This document shows, one piece after another, positions 11,403 to 23,512 of a stretch of 64,000 nt of DNA. How positions within the stretch are numbered: the first letter of the stretch is position 1; every line of letters starts with the position of its first letter. Source of the DNA: Symsagittifera roscoffensis (taxonomy: Eukaryota; Xenacoelomorpha; Acoela; Convolutidae); assembly GCF_963678635.1 (NCBI RefSeq), contig NW_026971330.1, positions 110,294-174,293 of the forward strand. Direction: 5' to 3'. The notes beneath the pieces were generated by a model. It ran no database searches. It saw only the letters and a list, made by a program, of their open reading frames with translations, and was not told the DNA's origin. The position numbers and the translations under genes are program-made.

Positions 11403-12536
11403 GTGTATGATAATCCTGAGTACGGGTTATAAAATGTGATGTAACCAATTGTCTTTTTGGTATATCTGTCGTATTTATATATTACTTCAGTTGTTATAAA
11501 TGGTGGTGGTAGCGATTGAGCTGTTATATTTGGTGGGTTTAATGGGTAAGGATGTTGAGCAATGTTGTTTAGTTTGACCGTGATTTCAAATTTTAATTGT
11601 AGACTATTTTGTTAGAGTATTTGGATATTATGGTCACGAATGTCTTCGTGGATGTCTTGTCTATATTGTAGTCTATGGAGTGCCCAGTTGTGGAGTCGGT
11701 TACTTTCCGGGTGTTGTCCAAATAATGGTGGGAGTGCTGTGAACGTGTTCCAATCTCATCTTAAAGGGATATTTGTTGATGATTGTTCTCGATATCTAGC
11801 GTCGAGGTTATTTGGAAAATTTAGGGGGAAAGGCGTCGGTGAAATCTGGCTTATTGATGGTGTTGACGGTGGTGATAATGTTTCTGGTAGTGATGATGAT
11901 GTTGTTGTATCCGTAGAAATATCTATTGGGTCATTTATTAAATTTGGTTCCCCTTGTCTGAATGATTGTGTTGTCCAATATGGTAGTCGTGATGTTTGGT
12001 TTGGGGGGTTAAAGGGATTTTCACGTAAATGTTCAGATGTTGGTGTTGAACCTAAGTAATCTGAGGGTATACTTGAGGTGCTACGTTGTGAACGAAGTGT
12101 AGGGGTTTCCGGTAATATGCTAATTGGGTTTTCTGGAATACTTGGTGATGGGGATTGGGGTATATCAAAATGAACTCGGGGGGTTTGAAAATTTCTATTT
12201 CGTCGTGGATGTATAATTTGTCTATTTATTTCAACTGTATTTTGGTTTTGACTAATATTTCTTATTCTACTTAATTCTTGTGGTAGTGTTGGGTACAAGT
12301 TATATGTTGGTTCACTTAGAGGTGCCTGTCGCTGAACTGGTTCTAATGGTTCAGATAAGCGAGCCTCTCGTTCTTCAAAAGTATATGGGTTATCTTGGAA
12401 AGAAATTCGTGTAGATGTTTGGGGGTTTTGGGTAGTTGTAGGTATTGTCGGGTTTTCTTGGGATGTTGTTGGTGAAGACTGACTGTGTGATTGTTGGTTA
12501 GCAATTTTTGAGGGTTTTTTGATTGATTTCTTTTAG
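11390..12536 (-). pseudogene. Ser/Pro/Thr-rich ORF overlapping the env start
   Basis: On the minus strand the frame is open from just below a stop at about 12537 to 11756, then continues in the same frame past two isolated stops (about 11753 and 11600) to a TAA at 11390-11392, 10 nt inside the envelope-like gene. No ATG lies near the N-terminus, so expression by splicing or frameshifting would be needed. The first 250 codons are very rich in Pro, Ser, Thr, Asn and Gln; the last part is more ordered, with His, Arg and Tyr. The exact overlap with the env start suggests it was once a real gene of the element. The product is not recognised. Confidence 0.45.
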
Positions 12537-12583
12537 TGAAAAAACCCTCAAATTTTGAGGGTTTTTTGATTGATTTATTTTAG
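12507..12583. repeat. Tandem repeat with 14-bp hairpin
   Basis: The block TTTGAGGGTTTTTTGATTGA occurs twice (about 12509 and 12556). Between them AAAAAACCCTCAAA pairs with its complement at about 12539-12567. The hairpin sits between the small membrane ORF and the Ser/Pro-rich ORF and might act in RNA processing; this is speculative. Confidence 0.5.
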
Positions 12584-12585
12584 TA

Positions 12586-12975
12586 TTCTTCAAGAAAAAG
12601 AATTGAAAGGATTGTTGCTAAGGCGAATGTTATGATTGCTTTTTTTATACATTTGCATATTGTCAATATTAGGGATGATAAAAATGTTATAAAAATTACA
12701 AATAGTAAAAAAATATCTGTTCTACTAAAAATGGTTCGTATCATTTGAATAAAATTTGGGTTTTCGTACCTGTAAATATGGTCAATGACTTGGGAAAATT
12801 GGAGATATATTTCAAATAGGGAGTAGAAAATTTAAAAAATATTACAAAAAATGATTAAAATTATTATAAAAGCTTCAAAAGTATCAAAGAGAAATATGAA
12901 TAAAAGTTTAAGTATTGTTAAAAAGTTTATGAAAAAGTTGAAAATTTTGTTGACTGATCAAGAGAAGAGCATTTA
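12586..12975 (-). pseudogene. Small multi-pass membrane ORF remnant
   Basis: On the minus strand a frame starting at an ATG near 12975 encodes almost continuous hydrophobic Phe/Ile/Leu-rich sequence, with one early stop and one further stop at about 12830. After these comes a soluble stretch and two more hydrophobic segments, the second following a short Cys-Lys-rich loop, ending at about 12590. The length (about 125 codons), several membrane segments and position right after integrase suggest a small membrane accessory protein. AT-rich DNA readily gives hydrophobic frames, so coding is uncertain. Confidence 0.3.
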
Positions 12976-13710
12976 AGAAATGGTTTCTTGGTCGAATATT
13001 TTTTGTTGTTTGGGGCAATTTTCAAGTGTGGTCGAATTATTTATCGGTTTTTTGACAAGTGGGTTGAGTTTTGTGAAAAATTGTTTGGGGCGAATTTTAT
13101 GGTGTTCGGGAGGTCTTCTTTTACTTTATTTTTATTTGTCAGGTGATCTGGGGTATTTTCGAGATTTTTGTACTTTAGGCTAAATTAATATGGTCGTACT
13201 TTCAAATAGGCTAATTTAACATTTTTGTTTGGGGGGTTTTTGAGGTCTGAGTTGGGAAAATATTGTTGATCTTTGCGTTATTAGATAAGGGAGGGTTATG
13301 ATATTATGGTGGTATTTATTTTAGTTGTCAAGTTTGAGTGGTTTGCTTATTTTTGACCTGGAGGTTGTAAAGTTATAGTTATAGATATGCCTGGAGTTTA
13401 ATATCTTTCGTCTAATTGGTTTGTGTTAGAGTTATAGAAGGTGACGGATTGAATGAACCCTATTGGCTAATTTTGAACTAGAATCGCTGCGTGTTTGCAG
13501 CATGTTATTTTGAAAAATGAAAGTTCAAAATGTTTCAAAGGTGTAAATATTATTAATTTTAAAATTAAAACTGTTTTTGAAATTCAACTTTCTTTAATAT
13601 TTTAGATTGTGGGATGAATATTTTGTAGTTTCTACGTGGTTGATTTCTAAGTCGTGATGACTCTCTATGTTCTGATTTCTCGACTTGTTCTTGGGGTATA
13701 ATTTTTTCTA
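12976..13710. other. Gap between integrase and membrane ORF, no gene seen
   Basis: About 0.7 kb without a supportable frame on the element's coding strand. A plus-strand open frame at 12980-13183 is hydrophobic but looks like a shadow of AT-rich sequence. Confidence 0.45.
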
Positions 13711-15348
13711 TCATTTTTCTGTTTTTCCTTTCTTTTTGAGGTATTTTTTGATCTGACTTTTTGTATTGTTTTGGGTTGTAGTTGGTTTTTTATTTTGTTT
13801 TTCAAGGTGAATGTCATTTTGTTCATTTATTTCATTTTCCGTATGTGGGTGATTTTGAATAACTTTTAAACCTGTGAAAGAATATAATTGAGTTAGTTCG
13901 CGTAGTGCGTATTCTTTTGGGTAGTAAGGCAATAGATTGTTTCTATGTTGAACAATTTCTTTTTGGTCTGAATCGGTGATTTTTTATGTTACGTCAGTGG
14001 GTTTGGCGATTATTTGGTATGGTCTTTTACGAAGGGGTTGTAATTTTTTAGAAATTCCTTTTTGCGTATTAAAATTAGGTATTAAGAAAAATGTTCCATC
14101 TTTTAAATCTGAGGCTGGTGTAAAGCGTGAATTTATTTGTTCGTTAATGTTTTGCCTTTGTAACATTTTTTTTGTTACTTTTTGGTAAATTTCATTGTGT
14201 TTTTATCTCTATTTAAAATCCATTCGGTGTGTGTTGCGGAGGCTAATTTAAGGATTTGTGGGTGATGAAAATGATCTTCATCATGCGTGTGTAAAGGTAG
14301 GTTATAACAAATTGAGTCTTTATTTGGTTGGCAATGACCTTGTGTATTTTTATGAGAGTTTGCTGTAAACATAATTGGTTTACGTGGCTTTTGATTAAAA
14401 ACCATTTCGTATGCTGACATTCCTAGAGTTGTCGTAATTTGTGAATTATATGCTAAGGAAACAAATTTACATCTGCTGACCATTCTGTGTATCTTGTTTC
14501 ATTTCCATTGATGATACATCTAAGACATTCTTGTAGTGAACGGTTCATACCTTCGACTAAACCGTTTGTCCAAGGTGCATGAGATGTACGTGGTTTGAGC
14601 TTAATGTTGTATAAATGACATGGTGTGATGATTTCATTATTTATGAATTCTGTACCCTTGTCTGTAACTAAAATTTCGGGTAATCCGAATTTGGCTATCC
14701 AGTGTTCATAAAGTGTTGTGTAAGCATAATAAGCGTTACAATGTGGTACTGGGTTGAGTGCTACATAATGTGTAAATGCGTCAACAATTACCATAATGTA
14801 GGAGTTTCCTTCAGAGGATGGTGAAATTGGTCCTTTTGTATCGAATGCAATACGGTGGTTAAAATATAAACTTTGTCCTTTAAAATCTTGTTTTTGTGAT
14901 ATTTGGTTTCGATTTGGATAAGGTTTATTTAGCTGACATACTATACAATCATCGCATAGTACTTTTATCCAAATTGGTGCATTTGGGAAATAAAAATTTT
15001 GTGTAAAATTTGAATATGTTTTCTCTGATCCAGAGTGTCCTTTAATGTTTTGTGTATGTGAAATGTTAAAAGCTATTAGAATCATACTTAAAGGGAGACA
15101 GGGAACTGTAGAATCATTTAAATGATATTCTAGAAGGTCTGTGTTTTCATTAATTGTTGTATTATTAAGTTTTCGAAAACATCAGAGGAGTGTTTTATTT
15201 CCTAAAATTGTGATATCTGCCTTTACGGGCTTAGTTTTGTATTTATGCCATGATTTTAGTTGTCTAATTACTGGGTCAAGATTTTGATATTGTTTCAAGA
15301 CAATAATTGTAACTTTATCTGTTGGAGGGAGAAAAATGTTTTCAATTT
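13711..15348 (-). pseudogene. pol: Integrase, family A inner copy
   Basis: Retroviral-type integrase that would insert the cDNA into the host genome. On the minus strand 15085-14453 carries an HHCC-type zinc-binding region (His pair then CX2C, about 14925-15075) and the D,D,E core: Asp in an AFDTKGP context near 14845, Asp in TDKGTEF near 14660, Glu in NGLVEG near 14555. Reading then shifts frame to 14483-14175 and to 14166-13984; a stop at 13981-13983 separates the last, basic C-terminal part (13932-13711). It is also shifted relative to the upstream RNase H frame around 15349. All catalytic residues are present but the gene is split into at least four pieces. Confidence 0.8.
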
Positions 15349-18137
15349 CTAATTTAGATAAAGGAATTGTGTCAAGTGGGTCATGGAGGTCAAAAACTTG
15401 ATTTTAGTGTATTTTGAATAATTTGTTTGTGGTCCTGATAAATTTATTTTATCAGTTAAATTTTCTTTTTCAATTAACGGAAAAAGGTCTTTTTTATGCG
15501 AGTGGTGTTTTATTTGTTTTTGTTGGGTGTTATTTTTTATCAATTGTGAGTATGGAATTGGTTTGAAAGTTGATGTTCCAAGTATATCAACTTCGTAGTG
15601 ATTATTTCGGCAATCTAAGTAAAGTGGGAAGTGTTGTAGATTATTTATTTGTGATTGTTCAATGTCAGTTTTTACTGCATATTTGCATTCTAGTCGGGGT
15701 GATGTTTCGTCTTTTGCAAGGTAAAATTTTATATTTTTGGGTATTTCAACTGTAGTTTTTCGTGTAAGTAATTCAGGTGGTGTATTTCGACTTAATGTAT
15801 CTGGTAATGCAAGATTTTTTCCTGCTGTCCAAACTATATGTAAGTTTGGAAATTTCATTAGTTTTAATTGAAATCTATAAACTCGATGATTAGGATTTGA
15901 CTTTTGTGTAAAGAGAAAAATGATTGGTTTATGATCTGTGAATAGAACTGTTGGATGTTTTGATCCAAGTATCAGCAATTCATATTCTGTAAGTGTATAA
16001 ATTATAGCTGTACATTCTCTCATTAGAGTTGAGATTCGTAGCTCTGCTTGAGTGAATAATCGGGAATTTGCTGATATAAGGTTCATTTTATTTGTACCAC
16101 TGTGTGATTGTAGTAATGCTGCGCCGATGCCAAAATTTGAAGCATCGCACATTGCATAGAATGGTTGATTTGGATCTGGGATTGTGTTTGAAATTTGTTC
16201 AGTTAAAAGTTTTTTAATTTCTTCAAATCGTGTTTGATGTTCAGTGGTCCATTCAAAATTATTTTGTTGTCTGAGGATATTATAGAATGGTCTTAAATAT
16301 AATTGCATTTTGTAAATGTACTTGCTTAAGAAATTTACCATTCCAAGGAATTCTTGGATTTTCTTTTTGTTTGTTGGTGTTTGAAGTTTTTGAATAGCAT
16401 CAATGCTTGATTTTAATGGAGTGATTGTGTTTCTTTCTATATTATGACCTAAAAATTTAACTCGTGTTAAAAAGAAGTGTGATTTATCGGGGGCGGCCTT
16501 CAGATTTTCGTTCTGAAGTATTTTATGATAGTGTTTTAAAACTGTAAACATTTCTTCTTTTGTCTGTGATTGCATAAAAACATCGTCTAAATGGGTGATT
16601 GCGTTTTTCTTAAGTATTAGTGGTCTAAAAATTTTGCTCATAAAAGCTGAAATTGCTGCTGGTCCTATGGATATTCCATAGAGTAGGCGGTTGAATTCAT
16701 ATTGTTGATTTCCAATAACAAATTGTGTTAAACGTCGTGATTGTTCATCTAGTGGCATTTGATTGTATGCACTATGCATATCTGCGGTTTTAAAGTATTT
16801 TCCGTTTATTTTTGTTAAATTAACTTGTATTGGTTCAATAGGCCAATTGCATTTTGATTCGTCTATTAGTGAATTGAGATATCTAACGGCTAAAACAATT
16901 TTTAATGATTCTCCTTTTGCTAGGATTATAACAGGGTTAATAAATATGTTACCTTTTGGTTGTTTTTCTTTTTTTACTGGTGAGATAATTTTGTTTTGTT
17001 CTAAAATATCTAGTAATCTATTTACCTTATAGTGTAAATGAATTGGTACTTTACTTGCTCTTTGTTTTTTGAAATCTGCATCAGGTTTTAACGGGAGATG
17101 TAGTGATGAACTGATTTTCCCAACATCAAATTTTGATGTTGCGTAGACTGTTGAATATTTTAACAGTTGTTTTGCTAGTTTGTCAAATTCGATTTGTGTA
17201 ATTTGCGAGTGTTCAAAGTTAAACATCGTTAAAAATTGTTGTTGTTCTTTTGTGTAATTTGTTATTTTGAATGTTGGTTTAAAATATGGTGTTTTTGTGA
17301 AATAATCTGTGTTCTTCTTTTCATTGCTTATTATATTATTTATGGATAGTTCCTCGTTAAGAATTGTGGATTGACAAATATCTAATAATTGCAGTATATT
17401 ATTTACGCGGTATGCTTTTTCATGTACGGGTAATATTGTAGCGTTTGTTTCGCAATATCCTAAAAGTCCTAGGGGTAATGTTACTTGATACGGTGTATTG
17501 TTATACACATGTAGCGAAATGATGTCTGAATTCGTATTTTTCAAATATTTTATAGATGAAATCGTGATTTTGAAAAACTTATGAATAGGTTTAAACTCAA
17601 AGTCTGACATAAAGAGTTGTTGTTTATTTTGACTTTTATCATATTGGTGAACTTGTTTTATTGAAAAGTTATATATATTTCCTGATAGTGGTTTCAGGTG
17701 TTTCCGTTGTTGGTTATAAATTGGATAAAATTTTGAAAAAAATGGTGGTTGTTTATTTAATCTTTGAAAAAATGTTAGAGCTGTATTTTTTGTTTTTGTG
17801 TACTTATCTTTGATTAGTATTTTACTATTCAAGATGTGGATTGTTGGTATATATTTAGATATAAATGGTATACCAATGATATTGTGTTTAATATCAGTGA
17901 TATGAAATATTTGTTTAAATGGTTTGTTTAGAATTTTATTTTGCTCCATTGTTCTTGTGGGGAGGAAGAATAATTGGACTTTTCCATAATTTACTAATGT
18001 TGATCCTTGTGCTGTTGCTAGTTTACTAGAGGTTGCATGAGGCGTTAATTTTGGATGTAATGTTTTGATTTCATTCCATGTGGGAATGTTAATTATGTTT
18101 GATTCTGCTCCTGAATCAATTTCAAGATCTGGTGTTT
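15349..18137 (-). CDS. pol: Protease, reverse transcriptase and RNase H ORF, family A
   Basis: Minus-strand ORF open from just below a stop near 18138 down to 15349 (first ATG at 17949, 866 codons from there). Domain order: aspartic protease with DSGA near 18108-18120 and an IIG-type strand near 17870; a linker; RT from about residue 300; catalytic aspartates near residue 455 (about 16588); an RNase H domain with Asp in CDAS near residue 602 and Asp in TDHKP near residue 669. No ATG precedes the protease, so expression presumably used frameshifting from gag. Two oddities: the RT motif reads HLDD instead of YxDD, a single-base change, and four residues before DSG are missing compared with the outer copy. 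It also lacks its downstream integrase frame. Long and intact, but probably inactive. Confidence 0.85.
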
Positions 18138-19147
18138 AAAATTCTTTGTTTCTTGGACTTTCTAAGAGAAATGGTATTGTCCAAATTTTTTCTCTGGGTT
18201 GTTCTTTTTGTATATTTTGATAAATATGATTTGTGTTTAAACATTTTGTTTTGTCATTTTCATTGGGTTTATTTACCGTGTTAATTTCGTTTCTTGTGCC
18301 GTTTGTGTAGCATTGATGGGTTCAATATAATAATTGTGAAGGAGTTCCAATTGATTTTCATATATATGTGATGTAAAAAGTTGTTCATATATAATAGGTT
18401 CGTAGTCGTTTTTGACTGTTATCATATTTACGGAGACGGTATTTTCTGTATCACTTTCTGTGTCTGATGATCCACAGTTTATTTGATTTAGTTGTAGTTC
18501 GTTATTTCCTGTGTCATCAATACCTGGGGGGTCTGATGTTGTTTCTTCATTCGACTGTACTTGATTAATATGTCTTTGATGTTTTGGTGTACTACTTCTG
18601 TATCGATGTTTAGAATTATTATAATGGTTATTATTCCTATGTGGTGATTGGGAATAATTTCTATATTGATTATAACTTGAATTTCGTTTTTGTGAATTTT
18701 TCCGCGATCTGTTTTGATAATTGTCATTTGGTCTGTGATAGTTTGATCTGTTATATGAGTTATTTCTTGATCGATTGTTCGGGTAATTCTGATTTCGATT
18801 GTTCGAATAACTTCTATTTCGATAATGTGAATAGTTTCTATTTCTGTTATATGATGAGTTTCGTGATTGATTATTGGAATAGTGTTTATTTCTTGGGTTT
18901 GATTGGGAATTGGCTCTAGAAACAAATTATGTTGCATTTGAATTTGATCTCGTATAGTTATTTCGACTATTTGATTGATTATAATGATTTTGTGAAGAAT
19001 TTTGTGTATTTTTTCGTTCATGTGATCTTCCTCTATAACTTGAGTTATATGGTGATTGATTCCTTGTGTAATTGGTGTTGTTCGGAAGTGGTTTTCCTGA
19101 ACTGTTGTTACTGTATACATTTTTGTTTGGTTGATTTTGATCTTTCT
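18138..19147 (-). pseudogene. gag: Gag low-complexity C-terminal tail, family A inner copy
   Basis: Continuation of gag after a one-base loss at about 19150, which ends the main gag frame just beyond the zinc knuckle. One minus frame (18927-19151 and onwards) is Asn/Arg/Ser/Tyr-rich with a short NRNxNYS-like repeat; an overlapping frame gives Ile/Thr/His-rich sequence, the mark of a degenerate nucleotide repeat. An acidic segment then leads to the protease. Repetitive RNA-binding tails of this kind are known in Gag proteins. The outer copy at 3579-4230 is homologous and not shifted here. Confidence 0.6.
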
Positions 19148-20998
19148 TCATATTTGATAGAATGATTTATTTGGTTCTTTATACTTTTGAGGTTTGTTTT
19201 GGTTATCTTGTTGTTTTTGTCTACATTCGGAAATACTATGGCCGTATCGTCGGCAATAATTACACCATTTTTTGAAAGATGGTTTGCTTTTAAAATTTGG
19301 GTGTTTTTCATAAATATTTAGTATTTCAGTGATTTTTTCAACTAGGTCTGTATCTGATTCCTGTATGTTATTGATATGTGTGGTGTTTGTTTCAATTCGA
19401 TTAACATATTGTAGTTTTAGATTTTCTGTTTCTTCAAGTTTCATTGTGATTTCGGCTTGCTCTAGTTTGTCTACTAGTTTTCGAAAATCTAAATCTGGCT
19501 CTCGAATTGAAGAAGGATGAGATGCTCTCTTTTTTATTGCTATTTTCCTTAATTGAGGTGTTAAGGTCATCATTAAAATTTCTGTCATTTTTGTGTTTTT
19601 ATAGTCATGTGTATTTAATGAATATGCTTTTCGAACTAATGTTTCGATACGTACTGCTAATTGTTTGATGGTTTCATTTGGTAATCTGCGAATTTCATTA
19701 CATAAAACTCTTTGGTGTTGTTTATTTCTTTCGGAGTCAAACATTTTTGAAAATTCTTGTGTAAATCTTTTCCAATCTGATTTTATTTCTATAGGTAATA
19801 CTGAAAACCATTTTTGAGCTGCGCCATCTAAGGTTGTTTGTATCAACGCTGTGCGTCGATGTATCCAATTTTGATGTAGTGGTGTATTAATTAGTTCAGG
19901 TCCTATATTTAAAATTAAATTTGCTGTTACTGCATTTAAATAATCTTCTACAGAATATTCAGGGTCTGTTCCTGTGAATACCACCATTAGTGGTTTATTT
20001 GATGTTATTGATGACCCACCCATAAGGTATGGATTCATTGTCATCTGTAGTGATTCTGCGGCATTTGGCATTTCCGAAAAATTTGAAAGTTGATTTTTTG
20101 TTATTTCGTGTTGTTGAAGGTAATATGGGAGTGGTATTTCATTTTGCATTTGAGTTGGTTGATACGAGTGCATAGTCATTGGGTTTTGTGGTTGAATTGG
20201 TTGAAAAGATTGTGTATTAGTTGGATTTGGCATATGGATTGGTTGTTGATTTCGTGTATCCGTTGGATTTGGAGAAAAAATTCTATTATATGTATGAGGT
20301 CGTCGCGATCCTTGTTTGCGATATTTTTGGGTATATGGTGCAAAAATGTCTGGTTGTAAATAATCATCATCAGATGATAAGTATTCCGTATGATGAGGTG
20401 CTTGCTTTTTATTTTTATTTTGTTGAAAGAATGGGTAATTTTCACTATGATCCTGTGGAGGATGTGAATTAGTCCGAAAATTCACGGAGTTGGTTGTTGT
20501 CATTGGGTTATCACAATAGTGAGAACATATATGATTATTATTAGTTTTTCGTGGGGGTTAGTTTGTTTTTGACGAATGTGCATAATTATAATGGTGTTCT
20601 GCAAAAGTGTTTCTTGTGAACGTTCTTCGTGGTTTTGATGGTACTGTCATATGTCTATATGTTTGATAATCCGTATGTGAATATTTTGGAGCAACCGAAG
20701 GTTTAACGGTTGATTGTAAGGTTACTTGTGCCAGTGAAGTGTTTGTATTTTTTGGTGTTGTTAAATTTGGATGTATTGGTGAAATACTTTGTTGTGTAGT
20801 TGTTGTTGTTTGGACAATTTCTTCATTTATGAAGTGTGATGGTGTTTGGATATCTTGTTGTGTAAGATTCCTTGTTCCATTAAGGTTTTCATTGTGTATG
20901 ACGGTCGAATTTAAACTGTTGTTTCGCGTATCAGGTAAAATTGTATTGTAGTTTAATGGTGTTGCATCAATGGTTAGTGGTACTACTTTTACATAATC
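18485..20998 (-). repeat. Gag tandem duplication, unit 1 (2514 bp)
   Basis: Matches 21011-23512 at about 99% identity by eye, same orientation. Unit 1 keeps the longer gag frame. The two units are separated by a 12-nt filler (20999-21010). Confidence 0.9.
19148..20503 (-). CDS. gag: Gag capsid and zinc knuckle, family A inner copy
   Basis: 451-codon ORF on the minus strand. Residues 1-150 are Gln/Asn/Pro-rich. From about 170 there is a capsid domain of Ty3/gypsy type: FTGTDPE, then a helical region with WF and a KxFxxEF-like pattern, as is usual for retrotransposon Gag. Then a helical linker and one CCHC knuckle (CX2CX4HX4C, residues about 422-435). It would form the particle shell and bind RNA. 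The frame probably once began much further upstream: in-frame sequence continues above 20503 but is cut by a TAA about 19 codons before this ATG, where the outer copy at about 27800 has CAA (Gln). It ends early through a one-base loss after the knuckle. Confidence 0.8.
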   Translation of the reverse strand: MTTTNSVNFRTNSHPPQDHSENYPFFQQNKNKKQAPHHTEYLSSDDDYLQPDIFAPYTQKYRKQGSRRPHTYNRIFSPNPTDTRNQQPIHMPNPTNTQSFQPIQPQNPMTMHSYQPTQMQNEIPLPYYLQQHEITKNQLSNFSEMPNAAESLQMTMNPYLMGGSSITSNKPLMVVFTGTDPEYSVEDYLNAVTANLILNIGPELINTPLHQNWIHRRTALIQTTLDGAAQKWFSVLPIEIKSDWKRFTQEFSKMFDSERNKQHQRVLCNEIRRLPNETIKQLAVRIETLVRKAYSLNTHDYKNTKMTEILMMTLTPQLRKIAIKKRASHPSSIREPDLDFRKLVDKLEQAEITMKLEETENLKLQYVNRIETNTTHINNIQESDTDLVEKITEILNIYEKHPNFKSKPSFKKWCNYCRRYGHSISECRQKQQDNQNKPQKYKEPNKSFYQI

Positions 20999-21010
20999 AC
21001 AGTAATCACA

Positions 21011-23512
21011 GATTTAGTTGTAGTTCGTTATTTCCTGTGTCATCAATACCTGGGGGGTCTGATGTTGTTTCTTCATTCGACTGTACTTGATTAATATGTC
21101 TTTGATCTTTTGGTGTACTACTTCTGTATCGATGTTTAGAATTATTATAATGGTTATTATTCCTATGTGGTGATTGGGAATAATTTCTATATTGATTATA
21201 ACTTGAATTTCGATTTTGTGAATTTTTCCGCGATCTGTTTTGATAATTGTCATTTGGTCTGTGATAGTTTGATCTGTTATATGAGTTATTTCTTGATCGA
21301 TTGTTCGGGTAATTCTGATTTCGATTGTTCGAATAACTTCTATTTCGATAATGTGAATAGTTTCTATTTCTGTTATATGATGAGTTTCGTGATTGATTAT
21401 TGGAATAGTGTTTATTTCTTGGGTTTGATTGGGAATTGGCTCTAGAAACAAATTATGTTGCATTTGAATTTGATCTCGTATAGTTATTTCGACTATTTGA
21501 TTGATTATAATGATTTTGTGAAGAATTTTGTGTATTTTTTCGTTCATGTGATCTTCCTCTATAACTTGAGTTATATGGTGATTGATTCCTTGTGTAATTG
21601 GTGTTGTTCGGAAGTGGTTTTCCTGAAATGTTTTTACTGTATACATTTTTGTTTGGTTGATTTTGATCTTTCTTCATATTTGATAGAATGATTTATTTGG
21701 TTCTTTATACTTTTGAGGTTTGTTTTGGTTATCTTGTTGTTTTTGTCTACATTCGGAAATACTATGGCCGTATCGTCGGCAATAATTACACTATTTTTTG
21801 AAAGATGGTTTGCTTTTAAAATTTGGGTGTTTTTCATAAATATTTAGTATTTCAGTGATTTTTTCAACTAGGTCTGTATCTGATTCCTGTATGTTATTGA
21901 TATGTGTGGTGTTTGTTTCAATTCGATTAACATATTGTAGTTTTAGATTTTCTGTTTCTTCAAGTTTCATTGTGATTTCGGCTTGCTCTAGTTTGTCTAC
22001 TAGTTTTCGAAAATCTAAATCTGGCTCTCGAATTGAAGAAGGATGAGATGCTCTCTTTTTTATTGCTATTTTCCTTAATTGAGGTGTTAAGGTCATCATT
22101 AAAATTTCTGTCATTTTTGTGTTTTTATAGTCATGTGTATTTAATGAATATGCTTTTCGAACTAATGTTTCGATACGTACTGCTGATTGTTTGATGGTTT
22201 CATTTGGTAATCTGCGAATTTCATTACATAAAACTCTTTGGTGTTGTTTATTTCTTTCGGAGTCAAACATTTTTGAAAATTCTTGTGTAAATCTTTTCCA
22301 ATCTGATTTTATTTCTATAGGTAATACTGAAAACCATTTTTGAGCTGCGCCATCTAAGGTTGTTTGTATCAACGCTGTGCGTCGATGTATCCAATTTTGA
22401 TGTAGTGGTGTATTAATTGGTTCAGGTCCTATATTTAAAATTAAATTTGCTGTTACTGCATTTAAATAATCTTCTACAGAATATTCAGGGTCTGTTCCTG
22501 TGAATACCATTAGTGGTTTATTTGATGTTATTGATGACCCACCCATAAGGTATGGATTCATTGTCATCTGTAGTGATTCTGCGGCATTTGGCATTTCCGA
22601 AAAATTTGAGAGTTGATTTTTTGTTATTTCGTGTTATTGAAGGTAATATGGGAGTGGTATTTCATTTTGCATTTGAGTTGGTTGATACGAGTGCATAGTC
22701 ATTGGGTTTTGTGGTTGAATTGGTTGAAAAGATTGTGTATTAGTTGGATTTGGCATATGGATTGGTTGTTGATTTCGTGTATCCGTTGGATTTAGAGAAA
22801 AAATTCTATTATATGTATGAGGTCGTCGCGATCCTTGTTTGCGATATTCTTGGGTATATGGCGCAAAAATGTCTGGTTGTAAATAATCATCATCAGATGA
22901 TAAGTATTCCGTATGATGAGGTGCTTGCTTTTTATTTTTATTTTGTTGAAAGAATGGGTAATTTTCACTATGATCCTGTGGAGGATGTGAATTAGTCCGA
23001 AAATTCACGGAGTTGGTTGTTGTCATTGGGTTATCACAATAGTGAGAACATACATGATTATTATTACTTTTTCGTGGGGGTTAGTTTGTTTTTGACGAAT
23101 GTGCATAATTATAATGGTGTTCTGCAAAAGTGTTTCTTGTGAACGTTCTTCGTGGTTTTGATGGTACTGTCATAGGTCTATATTTTTGATAATCCGTATG
23201 TGAATATTTTGGAGCAACCGAAGGTTTAACGGTTGATTGTAAGGTTACTTGTGCCAGTGAAGTGTTTGTTTTTTTTGGTGTTGTTGGTGTTGGTGAAATA
23301 CTTTGTTGTGTAGTTGTTGTTGTTTGGACAATTTCTTCATTTATGAAGTGTGATGGTGTTTGGATATCTTGTTGTGTAAGATTCCTTGTTCCATTAAGGT
23401 TTTCATTGTGTATGACGGTCGAATTTAAACTGTTGTTTCGCGTATCAGGTAAAAATGTATTGTAGTTTAATGGTGTTGCATCAATGGTTAGTGGTACTAC
23501 TTTTACATAATC
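21011..23512 (-). pseudogene. gag: Gag tandem duplication, unit 2, broken
   Basis: Second copy of the 2.5-kb gag block, same orientation. Two nonsense changes separate it from unit 1: at about 22635 a Gln codon became TAA, and at about 21795 the Trp before the zinc knuckle (TGG) became TAG. It also lacks one codon near 22506. The remaining open pieces are 23026-22634 and 22594-21791. It lies 5' of unit 1 in the element's direction, so translation from the normal gag start would meet these stops first. Confidence 0.85.
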
